Source: Lancefieldella parvula DSM 20469
Lineage (GTDB): Bacteria; Actinomycetota; Coriobacteriia; Coriobacteriales; Atopobiaceae
NCBI RefSeq assembly: GCF_000024225.1
Contig: NC_013203.1
Coordinates: forward strand, 1,240,001-1,304,000
Length of the DNA: 64,000 bases
Direction: 5' to 3'
How positions within the stretch are numbered: the first letter of the stretch is position 1; every line of letters starts with the position of its first letter. The notes under the pieces are model-generated. The model was not told the origin of the DNA. It saw nothing but the letters and a program-made list of their open reading frames with translations, and ran no database searches. Made by a program: the position numbers and the translations under genes. Shown one piece after another: positions 47,483-56,397 of this stretch.

Positions 47483-48105
47483 AGTGAGAGGAGCGTCTTT
47501 ACGTCGGCGAATACCTCGTCAACAGGACGATCTCCGTTGACCTCCTTCAGAATTCCATGTCCTTTATAGTACTCAATCAAAGGAGAAGTCTGATTCTTGT
47601 AAACATCAAGGCGTTTACGAATAGTTTCTGGCTTATCGTCATCGCGTTGATACATCTCACCAGAACAATTTGGGCAAATCTCAGTACCAGCGGGCGCAGT
47701 ATAACCACACTCTTTGCAGGTACGACGAGAAGAAAGACGTTCAACAATAACTTCTGGCTCAACAGCAACAAGCAAAGCTGCATCAAGCTTGAGGCCCATA
47801 TTCTGAAGCTCAAAATCAAGGGTTACTGCCTGAGCAGTATTGCGTGGAAAACCATCAAGAATAAAACCAGCCTTTGCATCGTCTGCAGAAAGGCGCTCTT
47901 TAACCAAATCAATTACAAGCTGATCTGGAACAAGCTGACCAGCATCCATATACTCTTTAGCCTTAATACCAAGCTCTGATTGAGCTTTAACAGCAGCACG
48001 AAGAAGGTCACCGGTTGAGATGTGAGCAAGTCCATACTCTGCAACGAGCTTCTGAGCCTGTGTACCCTTGCCAGCGCCAGGTGCGCCGAGAAGAACAATG
48101 TTCAT
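47479..48105 (-). CDS. adk: Adenylate kinase (zinc-type LID)
   Basis: The 208 residues carry the P-loop LLGAPGAGKGTQA, the AMP-binding core FILDGFPRNTAQA and a long LID domain with a four-Cys zinc knuckle (CKECGYTAPAGTEICPNC), the Gram-positive form. It equilibrates AMP + ATP with 2 ADP. GGAAGG lies 7 bases before the ATG at 48105. It follows secY but is separated from it by a hairpin terminator. Confidence 0.97.
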   Translation of the reverse strand: MNIVLLGAPGAGKGTQAQKLVAEYGLAHISTGDLLRAAVKAQSELGIKAKEYMDAGQLVPDQLVIDLVKERLSADDAKAGFILDGFPRNTAQAVTLDFELQNMGLKLDAALLVAVEPEVIVERLSSRRTCKECGYTAPAGTEICPNCSGEMYQRDDDKPETIRKRLDVYKNQTSPLIEYYKGHGILKEVNGDRPVDEVFADVKTLLSL

Positions 48106-48129
48106 GCTTCGCCTTCCTTTCAAATAATA

Positions 48130-48155
48130 AAAGGGGCCTGTTTCCAGGCCCCTTT
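48130..48155 (-). terminator. Terminator/attenuator between secY and adk
   Basis: AAAGGGGCCTG (48130-48140) pairs with CAGGCCCCTTT (48145-48155), an 11-base-pair GC-rich stem with a four-base loop. TTATTATTTG follows on the minus strand. It should reduce read-through from the ribosomal operon into adk-map. Confidence 0.88.
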
Positions 48156-48172
48156 ATGATACGTATTAAGAA

Positions 48173-49453
48173 CTACTTAAAGAAGCCCTCATAATTGTGC
48201 ATCTTAAGATGGGACTCAATGGAAGAGAGTGTATCCATTGCAACACCGACCATAATCAGGACAGAAGTTCCACCAAATGCCTGTATCAACGAATCGCCTG
48301 TGAACCAGAAAATAATAGTTGGAACGATTGCAAGAACTGCCATAAAGATAGCACCGGGGAGGGTAACTCTGTCAATAACAGTCTTGATATACGTTGAAGT
48401 GGCAGTACCTGGTCGAACACCAGGAATAAAACCACCCTGCTTCTTAAGCTGGTCTGCTGTCTCCTCTGGATTGAACACCATTGAAGTGTAGAAATAAGCA
48501 AAGAAGACAATGAATATAACTGAGAGAACCCAGTTAACCCAACCAGAAGAAAGTGAAGTAGCAAACTTCTGCATCCACTCTACTCCTGGGAAGAACACAG
48601 CAACCTGAGCAGGAAGATATAGGATTGCAGATGCAAAGATAATTGGTACAACGCCTGCAGTATTTACCTTAATTGGAAGGTAAGTTGACTGACCACCCAT
48701 CATACGACGACCAACAACGCGCTTGGCATAGTTGATAGGAATACGACGCTGACCACGCTCAATGTAAACAATGAGCGGAATAATAGCGAGCATAACCACA
48801 ACAGTAACAACGGTAAGAACAATATTTCCACGAGTAGTTACTGAAGAGATAAGGGCTGTTGGAAGTCCAGCCATAATGTTTGCAAAGATAATCAAACTCA
48901 TTCCGTTGCCAACACCCTGCTGAGTAATAACTTCACCGAGCCACATAATAATAATGGCACCGACTAGCATGGTAAAAACTACCAGGAAGTTTTCAAGTGC
49001 CTCAGGCACGCCCTCCATAGATGCAAAAGATACACCATAGCTCTTAAACAAGAACAGGTATCCAATTGCATTGAGCAGAGCTAAGCCAACCGTAAGATTA
49101 CGCGTGTACTGCGTAATCTTACGCTGACCGCTCTCTCCATCTTTAGCAAGCTCACCAAGAGATGGAATAACGGACTGCATCATCTGGAAGATGATCTGAG
49201 CCGTAATGTAAGGCATAATGCCCAGACTGAAAACAGACATGCGAGAAAGAGCGCCACCCGAAAATAGGTTAAGCACGGCCATTGCACCATTCTTAGCAAG
49301 ACCATTCTGATATGCAGAAAGCATCTGCTGGAATGGAGCACCGGGCACAGGAAGATATGCACCAAAACGGTACAGAAGAAGAATCAGTACCGTAAGGAGA
49401 ATCTTTCCCCTTAGTTCCGGAATACGAAATGCGTTGGCGATTCCTTTACTCAC
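48173..49453 (-). CDS. secY: Preprotein translocase subunit SecY (GTG start)
   Basis: The 426 residues span ten membrane helices: ILLTVLILLLYRFGAYLPVPGA opens the first, followed by the plug region FSGGALSRMSVFSLGIMPYITAQI. Cytoplasmic loops include IERGQRRIPINYAKR and FNPEETADQLKKQGGFIPGVRPG. SecY is the protein-conducting channel. Its GTG start shares one base with the rplO TAG stop, so translation is coupled to L15, the conserved arrangement. The terminator after it suggests it ends the main ribosomal transcript. Confidence 0.98.
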   Translation of the reverse strand: MSKGIANAFRIPELRGKILLTVLILLLYRFGAYLPVPGAPFQQMLSAYQNGLAKNGAMAVLNLFSGGALSRMSVFSLGIMPYITAQIIFQMMQSVIPSLGELAKDGESGQRKITQYTRNLTVGLALLNAIGYLFLFKSYGVSFASMEGVPEALENFLVVFTMLVGAIIIMWLGEVITQQGVGNGMSLIIFANIMAGLPTALISSVTTRGNIVLTVVTVVVMLAIIPLIVYIERGQRRIPINYAKRVVGRRMMGGQSTYLPIKVNTAGVVPIIFASAILYLPAQVAVFFPGVEWMQKFATSLSSGWVNWVLSVIFIVFFAYFYTSMVFNPEETADQLKKQGGFIPGVRPGTATSTYIKTVIDRVTLPGAIFMAVLAIVPTIIFWFTGDSLIQAFGGTSVLIMVGVAMDTLSSIESHLKMHNYEGFFK

Positions 49454-49899
49454 TACTCGGCCTCAACCTTTCCACCGGCCGCCTCGATCTTAGCCTTTGC
49501 AGAGGCGGAAACCTTGTCGACCTTAACAGTAAGCTTCTTAGAAAGCTCGCCGTCGCCCAGAACCTTGACTGGGATGTAGTTGTACTTAATAACTCCCTTA
49601 GCAACCAGAGTATCTGCGTCTACGGTCTCGCCGTCTGCAAAAAGAGCATTCAGACGAGCAACGTTGACTGGAGCGTACTCAACACGGTTGTGGTTAGTAA
49701 AACCAGGAAGCTTAGGAAGACGCATAGCCAGTGGCTGCTGTCCACCCTCGAAGCCAGCGCCCTTACCGCCACCAGAGCGGGAGAGCTGACCATTCATACC
49801 GCGGCCGGCAAAAGTACCATTGCCTGAAGAATTACCGCGACCTACGCGCTTACGATTTTTGCGCGAACCCACTGCGGGGCGAAGATCATTGAGCTGCAT
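49453..49899 (-). CDS. rplO: 50S ribosomal protein L15
   Basis: The 148 residues begin [22 protein letters not shown] and include the Gly-rich [20 protein letters not shown], the [19 protein letters not shown] segment and [15 protein letters not shown]. It binds 23S rRNA late in 50S assembly. It follows rpmD by 11 bases and its stop overlaps the secY start. Confidence 0.97.
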   Translation of the reverse strand: MQLNDLRPAVGSRKNRKRVGRGNSSGNGTFAGRGMNGQLSRSGGGKGAGFEGGQQPLAMRLPKLPGFTNHNRVEYAPVNVARLNALFADGETVDADTLVAKGVIKYNYIPVKVLGDGELSKKLTVKVDKVSASAKAKIEAAGGKVEAE

Positions 49900-49910
49900 T
49901 ATTACTACCT

Positions 49911-50096
49911 CTAGTTCTCTTCAACCTCGACAAGGTGCTTAACCTTGAAGATCATTCCACGAATGCTTGGGTTATCAGGCTGCTCGACGGTATCGCCGAT
50001 CTTGTGGAGGCCGAGGGCCTTCACCGTAGCAGTCTGGTCCTTCTTGACGCCTGCAACAGCGCCACGGACAAGCTTGATGCTAAGGTTCTTAGCCAT
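49911..50096 (-). CDS. rpmD: 50S ribosomal protein L30
   Basis: The 61 residues include [19 protein letters not shown] and [18 protein letters not shown] with [14 protein letters not shown], the single-domain bacterial L30. Only two bases separate it from rpsE. It binds the 5S/23S interface region. Confidence 0.96.
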   Translation of the reverse strand: MAKNLSIKLVRGAVAGVKKDQTATVKALGLHKIGDTVEQPDNPSIRGMIFKVKHLVEVEEN

Positions 50097-50098
50097 CG

Positions 50099-50620
50099 TT
50101 AGTTCTCCTTTCCGACGAACATATCGCCGACGGTTAGACCACGACGCTCAGCTGCTTCTTCTGGGCTGGAAAGCTCCTTCAGACCCTCAGCTGCTGCCTT
50201 AATCATGTTCAGAGCGTTGTCGGTACCAAGAGACTTAGAAAGTACATTGGTGATACCTGCAAGCTCGAAGAGTGGACGAATAGGACCGCCAGCAATAACA
50301 CCAGTACCCTCGAATGCAGGCTTAATAAGAACAGAACCTGCACCATAGCGACCAGTAACTGCATGTGGTACGGAACCAGTCTCGGTCAATGGAACCTTAA
50401 ACATGTTCCTCTTTGCGTCCTCGACGCCCTTCTGAATTGCCAGAGGTACCTCAGCGGAACGACCCTGGCCAATACCAACGTTACCCTTACCGTCGCCAAC
50501 AACTACCAGAGCAACGAGTGACATACGGCGGCCACCCTTAACGGTCTTGGAAACGCGGTGAATATAAACGACGCGCTCCTGAAGATCCGTATCCTGCTGG
50601 CGCTTACGATCACGTGCCAT
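50099..50620 (-). CDS. rpsE: 30S ribosomal protein S5
   Basis: The 173 residues show both S5 domains: [39 protein letters not shown], and [24 protein letters not shown]5 helps keep decoding accurate and unwinds mRNA at the entry tunnel. It lies 9 bases after rplR with a good ribosome binding site. Confidence 0.98.
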   Translation of the reverse strand: MARDRKRQQDTDLQERVVYIHRVSKTVKGGRRMSLVALVVVGDGKGNVGIGQGRSAEVPLAIQKGVEDAKRNMFKVPLTETGSVPHAVTGRYGAGSVLIKPAFEGTGVIAGGPIRPLFELAGITNVLSKSLGTDNALNMIKAAAEGLKELSSPEEAAERRGLTVGDMFVGKEN

Positions 50621-50629
50621 TGAATCCTC

Positions 50630-50998
50630 CTAGAACTTCAGGCCCGCGTTGCGGGCGCCATCTGCCAAAGCCTTAACGCGGCCGTGATAAAGACGACCAC
50701 CACGGTCAAAAGTGACCTCAGTGACGTTCTTCTCGGCAGCGCGCTTACCGATAAGCTCACCTACGAACTCAGCTGCCTCCTTGTTGGAGCCAACCTTGCC
50801 AGTAGAACGGAACTCTGGGTCAAGCGTAGAGGCAGAGCAGAGAGTTCTTCCAGAAGCGTCGTCAATAAGCTGTGCATAAATGTTTGCGTTTGAACGGTGA
50901 ACTGCAAGACGCGGACGCTCAGATGTACCAAAGACCTTGGCACGTACGCGGCGCTTGCGGCGTTCAAGACCCGCCTTTTTCGCCTGCTGCTTTTTCAT
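50630..50998 (-). CDS. rplR: 50S ribosomal protein L18
   Basis: The 122 residues open with the basic [23 protein letters not shown], then [20 protein letters not shown] and [22 protein letters not shown]18 anchors 5S rRNA in the central protuberance with L5. AAGGAG precedes the ATG. A hairpin lies in the 68-base gap from rplF. Confidence 0.98.
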   Translation of the reverse strand: MKKQQAKKAGLERRKRRVRAKVFGTSERPRLAVHRSNANIYAQLIDDASGRTLCSASTLDPEFRSTGKVGSNKEAAEFVGELIGKRAAEKNVTEVTFDRGGRLYHGRVKALADGARNAGLKF

Positions 50999-51018
50999 TC
51001 CTTCTCCTTAGAGACATG

Positions 51019-51040
51019 CCATCACCTAACGGGGTGATGG
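51019..51040 (-). repeat. Intercistronic hairpin between rplF and rplR
   Basis: CCATCACC (51019-51026) and GGTGATGG (51033-51040) form a perfect 8-base-pair stem just upstream of the rplR ribosome binding site. There is no T tract on the coding strand, so it is an mRNA element rather than a terminator. Confidence 0.6.
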
Positions 51041-51066
51041 TCTTTTAGCCTAAAAGTAGGGTTGCT

Positions 51067-51603
51067 TTACTTAGCAGCCTTACCGAGCTTCCTGCGGATG
51101 TGCTCACCTTCGTAGTGAATGCCCTTGCCCTTGTAAGGCTCTGGTGGACGCTTCATACGAATCTCAGCTGCAACCTGACCGACCTTCTCCTTAGAAATAC
51201 CCTTAACAGTAATGTGAGTGTTATCAGGTACCTCAAAGCTAATGCCCTCAGGTGCAACATAAAGAACTGGGTGAGAATAACCAAGAGAAAGGTCAAGATC
51301 CTTGCCCTTAAGTGCTACACGGTAACCAACGCCGGTGAGTTCGAGCTTCTTCTCGAAGCCCTCAGAAACACCAACAACCATGTTGTGGATAAGGGTGCGG
51401 ACAAGACCCTGCTGTGCATTAGACTCAGAGGACTCGTCAACGCGAGTAACAAGAATCTCCTCGCCCTCATGAGCAATAGAAACAAGCTCAGTGAAAGTAC
51501 GAGTCAGCTCACCCTTAGAACCCTTAACGGTAACGGTGGTGTTATCAACTGTCACAGTGACTCCAGCAGGAATCTGGACAGGCTTCTTACCAATACGAGA
51601 CAC
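51067..51603 (-). CDS. rplF: 50S ribosomal protein L6 (GTG start)
   Basis: The 178 residues start with GTG: SRIGKKPVQIPAGVTVTVDNTT, then VKGSKGELTRTF and the C-terminal PPEPYKGKGIHYEGEHIRRKLGK. L6 has two similar domains and sits near the factor-binding centre. AAAGGAG lies upstream of the GTG at 51601-51603. It follows rpsH by 27 bases. Confidence 0.97.
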   Translation of the reverse strand: MSRIGKKPVQIPAGVTVTVDNTTVTVKGSKGELTRTFTELVSIAHEGEEILVTRVDESSESNAQQGLVRTLIHNMVVGVSEGFEKKLELTGVGYRVALKGKDLDLSLGYSHPVLYVAPEGISFEVPDNTHITVKGISKEKVGQVAAEIRMKRPPEPYKGKGIHYEGEHIRRKLGKAAK

Positions 51604-51630
51604 GGCTGTCTCCTTTCATTCCTGTCAGAT

Positions 51631-52029
51631 TTACCAAACGTAAGCGATGACCTCGCCGCCAACGCCAGCCTTGCGAGCGTCGCGGTCGCACATCATGCCC
51701 TTAGAAGTGGAAACCACTGCGGTACCAAGACCACCAAGAACGCGTGGAAGCTTCTCAGCGGTGGAGTAAATGCGCAGGCCAGGCTTAGAAATGCAACGAA
51801 TGCCGCGAATAATCTTAGCGCGCTTCTTACCGTACTTAAGGGTGATGTGAAGAGTCTTCTGAGGCTTGGTGTCCTCAACGGTATAACCCTCGACATAGCC
51901 CTCTTCGGTGATGACACGAGCAATCTCAACGAGCACCTTGCTCGATGGCATGGATACAGAATCCTTGCCAGCTGAGTTTGCGTTACGAATACGCGTCAGC
52001 ATGTCTGAAATGGGATCGGTAATTTTCAT
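51631..52029 (-). CDS. rpsH: 30S ribosomal protein S8
   Basis: The 132 residues contain ITDPISDMLTRIRNANSAGK at the N-terminus and STSKGMMCDRDARKAGVGGEVIAYVW at the end. S8 binds helix 21 of 16S rRNA and in E. coli represses the spc operon by binding the mRNA at the rplE start. That makes the structured rplE leader here of interest. AAGGAG precedes the ATG. Confidence 0.98.
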   Translation of the reverse strand: MKITDPISDMLTRIRNANSAGKDSVSMPSSKVLVEIARVITEEGYVEGYTVEDTKPQKTLHITLKYGKKRAKIIRGIRCISKPGLRIYSTAEKLPRVLGGLGTAVVSTSKGMMCDRDARKAGVGGEVIAYVW

Positions 52030-52118
52030 TTGATCCTTCTCCTTCGTTAATGATGAAACTGCGTGTCTGGTTCATCTACACCCGTGGCGCAGATGCCTTG
52101 ACGCCAGAGCTCTGAGTC

Positions 52119-52304
52119 CTACCAGCTTGCCTTGCGGACACCAGGAAGCTCGCCTTTGCTCGCTAGTTCACGGAAGCACACACGGCACAGACCAAACTTG
52201 CGATAAACGGAGTGGGGACGTCCACAACGCTGGCAACGGTTCTGTGTGCGCGTAGAGTACTTCGGCTCACGCGAGGCTTTGACGATCATCGAAGTCTTAG
52301 CCAC
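52119..52304 (-). CDS. rpsN: 30S ribosomal protein S14 type Z (GTG start)
   Basis: The 61 residues begin at GTG right after AAGGAGG and end PGVRKASW. The zinc motif is [20 protein letters not shown] (two CxxC pairs). This short zinc-binding S14 is the form used by many Gram-positive bacteria, in contrast to the 101-residue zinc-free form. It lies between rplE and rpsH in the conserved order, after a 124-base gap carrying four hairpins. Confidence 0.97.
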   Translation of the reverse strand: MAKTSMIVKASREPKYSTRTQNRCQRCGRPHSVYRKFGLCRVCFRELASKGELPGVRKASW

Positions 52305-52325
52305 AAATCCTCCTTCAAAATGCAA

Positions 52326-52420
52326 CTTGGCGAACGCCAAGATGACTTCAAACAATAGTGCTGGTGACTATGTCACCCGGCATCAGAGATGCCAACAGGA
52401 GTGCGCTTAACTTAAGCGCA
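52326..52420 (-). repeat. Array of four perfect hairpins between rplE and rpsN
   Basis: Four stem-loops follow one another: CTTGGC/GCCAAG (52326-52341), GGTGAC/GTCACC (52363-52377), GGCATC/GATGCC (52379-52393) and the 19-base palindrome TGCGCTTAACTTAAGCGCA (52402-52420). None is followed by a T tract on the coding strand. They fill nearly all of the rplE-rpsN gap. Confidence 0.75.
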
Positions 52421-52428
52421 GGTAAAAG

Positions 52429-52989
52429 TTAGTCCTGTTTGAATGGGAAGTGGAAAGCTTCAAGAAGTGCCTTGCCTTCCTCATTGGTGTTAGCAGTAGT
52501 GACAATGGTGATGTCCATACCACGAGTGTGGTCCACCTTGTCAAAGTCAATCTCTGGGAAGATGAGCTGCTCAGTTACGCCCATGGAGAAGTTACCACGG
52601 CCGTCGAAGCTCTTAGTAGAGATACCACGGAAGTCGCGAATACGAGGAATTGCAACTGCGATCAGACGATCCAGGAACTCCCACATACGATCGCCACGAA
52701 GGGTAACTTTAGCGCCAATTGGCATACCCTGGCGAAGCTTAAAAGTTGCGATAGACTTACGAGCATGTGTAACAAGTGGCTGCTGACCAGTAATGGTGCG
52801 CAGGTCGTTTACAGCGCCGTCAATTGCCTTAGCGTCTGTAGCTGCCTCGCCAACACCCATGTTGACAACAATCTTCTCAAACTTAGGAATCTGGTTTACG
52901 TTGGTGTAACCAAATTTCTCCTTCAGAGCATCACGCACAGATGCGTAATAAAGCTCTTTAAGGCGAGGTGTGTACTTCTCGTCTGCCAT
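52429..52989 (-). CDS. rplE: 50S ribosomal protein L5
   Basis: The 186 residues include [63 protein letters not shown] and [21 protein letters not shown]5 binds 5S rRNA and contacts P-site tRNA. AAGGAG precedes the ATG. Unlike most genomes, where rplX and rplE nearly touch, 304 bases and a terminator separate them here, so rplE begins a new transcription unit or regulated segment. Confidence 0.98.
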   Translation of the reverse strand: MADEKYTPRLKELYYASVRDALKEKFGYTNVNQIPKFEKIVVNMGVGEAATDAKAIDGAVNDLRTITGQQPLVTHARKSIATFKLRQGMPIGAKVTLRGDRMWEFLDRLIAVAIPRIRDFRGISTKSFDGRGNFSMGVTEQLIFPEIDFDKVDHTRGMDITIVTTANTNEEGKALLEAFHFPFKQD

Positions 52990-53210
52990 GGTTTCTCCTT
53001 AACTCTTGGGGTTTTAAGTGCGGGGACCGCCTCGCACCTCCTAGTTTGGCAAACTAGGAGCCATCTGCATCCTCGAGACATACGTGTCCCATAGAAAGAC
53101 GCAATGAATAATATTAGACCTTATTAAGCAAAAATAGGGCGAGAATTTCAAGCTAACTGATATTTTTTCGTGTCATCACACGACTTCCACACGACACAGT
53201 ACTTCTCACT
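52990..53210 (-). promoter_or_regulatory. Structured leader and probable promoter of rplE (no gene)
   Basis: On the coding strand, two back-to-back hairpins precede the rplE ribosome binding site. The 53038-53060 element has 11-base perfect arms and one central base. The 53018-53037 element has 5-base outer arms plus inner pairs. Upstream is AT-rich DNA with TTGAAA and TTAATA 18 bases apart (around 53130-53160 on the minus strand), a possible promoter. A GGCGAGAA copy lies close by at about 53139. No open frame is credible. Confidence 0.55.
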
Positions 53211-53245
53211 CAAAAGAAACCCCGCTATCTAACGATAACGGGGTT
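53211..53245 (-). terminator. Terminator between rplX and rplE
   Basis: AACCCCG + TATC (53218-53229, one bulge) pairs with GATA + CGGGGTT (53234-53245) around TAAC. The minus strand then reads TCTTTTG. It lies 49 bases past the rplX stop and splits the spc operon. Confidence 0.82.
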
Positions 53246-53293
53246 CAAAATAGCTCTGTGATGTTTCTTAATAAACGAGAAACACGTGTGAAC

Positions 53294-53611
53294 TTAGAGC
53301 TCAGCACCTGACTTCTTGGAGACGCGGACCTTAGTGCCGTCCTCCTTAATCAGGTAGCCAACACGGGTTGGCTTGTCAGTCTTAGGGTCGATAAGAGCAA
53401 CATTGGAAGCGTCGATTACTGCCTCTGCCTCAACGATGCCACCCTGCTGGTTAGCTGCGTTTGGCTTGACATGGCGCTTTACAATTGCAACGCCCTCAAC
53501 GACAACCTTGTTCTTCTCTGGATATACGCGAAGTACTTCGCCGCGCTTACCCTTGTCCTTACCAGTGAGGACCTCGACCTTGTCGCCCTTCTTGATCTTC
53601 ATCTTAGGCAT
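53294..53611 (-). CDS. rplX: 50S ribosomal protein L24
   Basis: The 105 residues start [21 protein letters not shown], a KOW motif, followed by [20 protein letters not shown] and [24 protein letters not shown]24 starts 50S assembly and lies at the tunnel exit. It follows rplN by 11 bases with GGAGG before the ATG. Confidence 0.98.
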   Translation of the reverse strand: MPKMKIKKGDKVEVLTGKDKGKRGEVLRVYPEKNKVVVEGVAIVKRHVKPNAANQQGGIVEAEAVIDASNVALIDPKTDKPTRVGYLIKEDGTKVRVSKKSGAEL

Positions 53612-53622
53612 GTCGTTCCTCC

Positions 53623-53991
53623 TTAAAGGGTCTCAGGTGCAAGTGAGACAATCTTCATGTACTTGTGGTCGCGCAGCTCGCGAGCGACTGGTCCAAAGAT
53701 ACGAGTACCCTTGGGCTCACCCTCTTTGTTAACAAGAACGCATGCGTTCTGGTCAAAGCGGATGTAGCTACCGTCCTTGCGACGGGTGTCCTTAGCGGTA
53801 CGAACGATGACACAGCGAACAATGTCGCCCTTCTTCACCGAACCACCTGGAGTAGCCTCCTGGACAGCGCCAATGATAACGTCGGCAAGGCCGGCGTAAC
53901 GACGCTTGGAGCCACCAAGGACCTTGACGCACTTTACGCGCCTTGCGCCGCTGTTATCAGCGACGTTGAGAATGGTCTCCATCTGAATCAT
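53623..53991 (-). CDS. rplN: 50S ribosomal protein L14
   Basis: The 122 residues start [19 protein letters not shown] and include [22 protein letters not shown] and [27 protein letters not shown]14 forms intersubunit bridge B8 and is the docking site of silencing factor RsfS. A 110-base gap with hairpins precedes it, an unusual break after rpsQ. Confidence 0.98.
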   Translation of the reverse strand: MIQMETILNVADNSGARRVKCVKVLGGSKRRYAGLADVIIGAVQEATPGGSVKKGDIVRCVIVRTAKDTRRKDGSYIRFDQNACVLVNKEGEPKGTRIFGPVARELRDHKYMKIVSLAPETL

Positions 53992-54062
53992 GTGACGTTC
54001 CTCCGGAACCTAATTTCTTAGAGGTGCACGTATTTGCACACATAAGAAATAATGATAGATAC

Positions 54063-54096
54063 AAAACTAGGTTTAGCTCAAAGCTGATTCCTAGGT
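54063..54096 (-). terminator. Attenuator-like hairpin between rpsQ and rplN
   Basis: CTAGG (54067-54071) with CCTAG (54090-54094) encloses an inner AGCT/AGCT pair. TTTTGTATC follows on the minus strand. The stem is interrupted, so termination would be partial. Confidence 0.5.
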
Positions 54097-54101
54097 GCTA
54101 A

Positions 54102-54368
54102 TTACTTAGCGCGCTCAACGATCTCTGCGAGACGCCAACGCTTGGTCTTGGAAAGAGGACGAGTCTCCATGACACGGACGGTATCGCCCAGACCAGCCTC
54201 GTTGTTCTCATCATGAACGTGAAGCTTCTTGCCGATGGTCATCATCTTGCCATACTTAGGGTGGTGCTTACGGTAAGTAATCTCTACCGTAATCGTCTTC
54301 TCGCCAGAGATGGAGACGACGAGTCCGGTACGAACCTTACGCGCATTTCTGCTTTCGGTCTCTGCCAT
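54102..54368 (-). CDS. rpsQ: 30S ribosomal protein S17
   Basis: The 88 residues include [42 protein letters not shown] and [22 protein letters not shown]17 is a primary 16S 5'-domain binder. It follows rpmC by 17 bases and appears to end a transcript segment at the hairpin downstream. Confidence 0.98.
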   Translation of the reverse strand: MAETESRNARKVRTGLVVSISGEKTITVEITYRKHHPKYGKMMTIGKKLHVHDENNEAGLGDTVRVMETRPLSKTKRWRLAEIVERAK

Positions 54369-54385
54369 AACTTATCTCCTGCGAT

Positions 54386-54601
54386 CTAGTTCTGCTCTGC
54401 GGCTGATTCCGCAGCGATTTGACGGGTACGCATCTCAGTCTGAACGCGAGCAATATCGCGCTTAACAGCCTTGACACGAGCGGTGTTGTCCAGCTGGCTA
54501 GTTGCCATCTGGAAACGAAGATTAAAGAGCTCTGCGCGGCCTTCCTCGAGTTTCTTAGCGAGGTCTGCATCGCTCATAGCCTTGATTTCGGTGTACTTCA
54601 T
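54386..54601 (-). CDS. rpmC: 50S ribosomal protein L29
   Basis: The 71 residues form the two-helix L29 protein: [42 protein letters not shown] and KRDIARVQTEMRTRQ. It sits by the tunnel exit near trigger factor. Its start overlaps the rplP stop by one base. Confidence 0.97.
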   Translation of the reverse strand: MKYTEIKAMSDADLAKKLEEGRAELFNLRFQMATSQLDNTARVKAVKRDIARVQTEMRTRQIAAESAAEQN

Positions 54602-55026
54602 TAGTTCTCACCGTCCTGATCGGCCTTGGAGACAATCTTGGTCTTAATTGGAAGCTTGTGCTGAGCAAGACGAAGAGCCTCACGAGCAACTTCCTCTGGT
54701 ACGCCATCAATCTCGAACATGATACGACCAGGCTTAACAACTGCTACCCACTCTTCTGGATTACCTTTACCGGAACCCATACGAGTCTCTGCAGGCTTCT
54801 TGGTGATTGGCTTATCTGGGAAGATAGTAATCCACACCTTACCGCCACGCTTCATCTCACGAGTGAGAGCAATACGAGCAGCCTCAATCTGGCGGTTAGT
54901 AATCCAGTGAGCCTCCTCTGCACGGATACCCCAGGTACCAAAATGCAACTGGGTATTACCCTTTGCCTGGCCCTTCATGGAACCGCGCTGTACCTTACGG
55001 TGCAATACACGCTTTGGAGCAAGCAT
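54601..55026 (-). CDS. rplP: 50S ribosomal protein L16
   Basis: The 141 residues start [21 protein letters not shown] and include [44 protein letters not shown] and the [10 protein letters not shown]-like segment [17 protein letters not shown]16 positions A-site tRNA. It overlaps both rpsC and rpmC by one base, so this trio is translationally coupled. Confidence 0.98.
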   Translation of the reverse strand: MLAPKRVLHRKVQRGSMKGQAKGNTQLHFGTWGIRAEEAHWITNRQIEAARIALTREMKRGGKVWITIFPDKPITKKPAETRMGSGKGNPEEWVAVVKPGRIMFEIDGVPEEVAREALRLAQHKLPIKTKIVSKADQDGEN

Positions 55027-55736
55027 TAACGGCCCCTCCTCTCATTGCGAGCACGACGAGGACGAGCGGAGCCCTCAAGAGCTGGATTAGGTGTTGGCTG
55101 TCCAGGCATCTTCTCGCCGAAGTAAATCCAAACCTTGATACCAACAGCACCCATAGTAGTGCGGCCTGTTGCTGTACCATAGCCGATTGCAGCACGAAGG
55201 GTGTGCAGAGGCACGCGACCCTCACGATACCACTCACGACGGCCCATCTCAGCGCCGTTTAAACGACCGGAGCACTGGATACGAATACCCTTAGCACCTG
55301 CCTTACGAGCGGACTGAACAGCCTTACGCATAGCGCGACGGAAAGCGACACGCTGCTCAAGCTGCTCTGCGATGGACTGAGCAACGAGGTTTGCATCAAG
55401 CTCAGGACGCTTAACCTCAACAACATCAACATTGACCTGACCCTTGCCAACCTTAGCAACACGCTCAAGATCTGCACGGAGGCCATCAATCTCTGCACCC
55501 TTTTTGCCAATGACAATACCAGGACGTGCGGAGAAAATAGTTACCTTGACCTTATCGCCAGCGCGCTCGATATCAATACGGGCAACAGCTGCCTTCTCAA
55601 GGCGCTTCTCAAGATACTTGCGGATAGCAAGATCGTTGCCGAGCTGCTCGGCGTAGTCCTTATCGGCGTACCAACGAGAACGCCAGCTCTCAGTTACACC
55701 AAGACGAAAGCCTGTAGGCTGTACTTTCTGACCCAT
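55026..55736 (-). CDS. rpsC: 30S ribosomal protein S3
   Basis: The 236 residues open [20 protein letters not shown] and contain the KH domain ([20 protein letters not shown]), [19 protein letters not shown] and [20 protein letters not shown] basic tail ends the protein. S3 lines the mRNA entry tunnel with S4 and S5. It follows rplV by two bases. Confidence 0.98.
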   Translation of the reverse strand: MGQKVQPTGFRLGVTESWRSRWYADKDYAEQLGNDLAIRKYLEKRLEKAAVARIDIERAGDKVKVTIFSARPGIVIGKKGAEIDGLRADLERVAKVGKGQVNVDVVEVKRPELDANLVAQSIAEQLEQRVAFRRAMRKAVQSARKAGAKGIRIQCSGRLNGAEMGRREWYREGRVPLHTLRAAIGYGTATGRTTMGAVGIKVWIYFGEKMPGQPTPNPALEGSARPRRARNERRGR

Positions 55737-55738
55737 TC

Positions 55739-56101
55739 CTACGCCTCCTTTCGAGGTGCAACGACAACGGTAATGTGGCTCATGCGCTTATTAATGCGAG
55801 AAGCCGAACCCTTTGCACGAGGGCGAATACGCTTAAGCGTTGGGCCTTCGTCAACAAAAGCAGTCTTGACTACCAAGTTGTTAGCGCGGAGACCATTGTT
55901 GTTCTCGGCGTTAGCAACTGCGGAGCGCAGAACCTTAGCAACATCAGTAGCGGCAGCGCGAGTCGAGAACTGAAGAACCTCGAGGGCCTTCTCGACAGAC
56001 TTACCGCGGACAAGCGCGACAACTGCGCGAGCCTTACGAGGAGCAACGCGAACATACTTAGCTGTTGCGCGAACCTCAATAGAATCGGTATTCTTAGCCA
56101 T
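55739..56101 (-). CDS. rplV: 50S ribosomal protein L22
   Basis: The 120 residues include [41 protein letters not shown] and [21 protein letters not shown], whose hairpin lines the exit tunnel and can carry macrolide-resistance changes. No insertion is seen in the hairpin. It follows rpsS by 14 bases. Confidence 0.98.
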   Translation of the reverse strand: MAKNTDSIEVRATAKYVRVAPRKARAVVALVRGKSVEKALEVLQFSTRAAATDVAKVLRSAVANAENNNGLRANNLVVKTAFVDEGPTLKRIRPRAKGSASRINKRMSHITVVVAPRKEA

Positions 56102-56115
56102 TTACTACACTCCCC

Positions 56116-56376
56116 CTACTTGGTCTTGTGACCGCGGAAGGTACGGGATGGGGAGAACTCGCCCAACTTGTGACCAACCATGGACTCAGTGATGTACACA
56201 GGCACATGCTTACGACCATCGTGAACAGCGATGGTGTGACCGACCATCTCAGGGAAGATGGTTGAGGAACGTGACCAAGTCTTGATAACGTCCTTCTTGC
56301 CAGCCTCGTTCATTGCAGCGACACGCGCAAGGAGGCGAGTCTCCACAAAGGGGCCTTTTTTGAGACTTCTGCTCAT
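56116..56376 (-). CDS. rpsS: 30S ribosomal protein S19
   Basis: The 86 residues start [19 protein letters not shown] and include [19 protein letters not shown] and [24 protein letters not shown]19 pairs with S13 in the head of the 30S subunit. It lies 21 bases after rplB. Confidence 0.98.
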   Translation of the reverse strand: MSRSLKKGPFVETRLLARVAAMNEAGKKDVIKTWSRSSTIFPEMVGHTIAVHDGRKHVPVYITESMVGHKLGEFSPSRTFRGHKTK

Positions 56377-56397
56377 TTATCTACTCCTACTCGTGTC

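Noticed and set aside
52305-52428. tRNA or small RNA gene in the hairpin-rich rplE-rpsN gap
   Set aside because: No cloverleaf, no T-loop GTTCGAATC-type sequence and no CCA end; the four stems are independent short hairpins.
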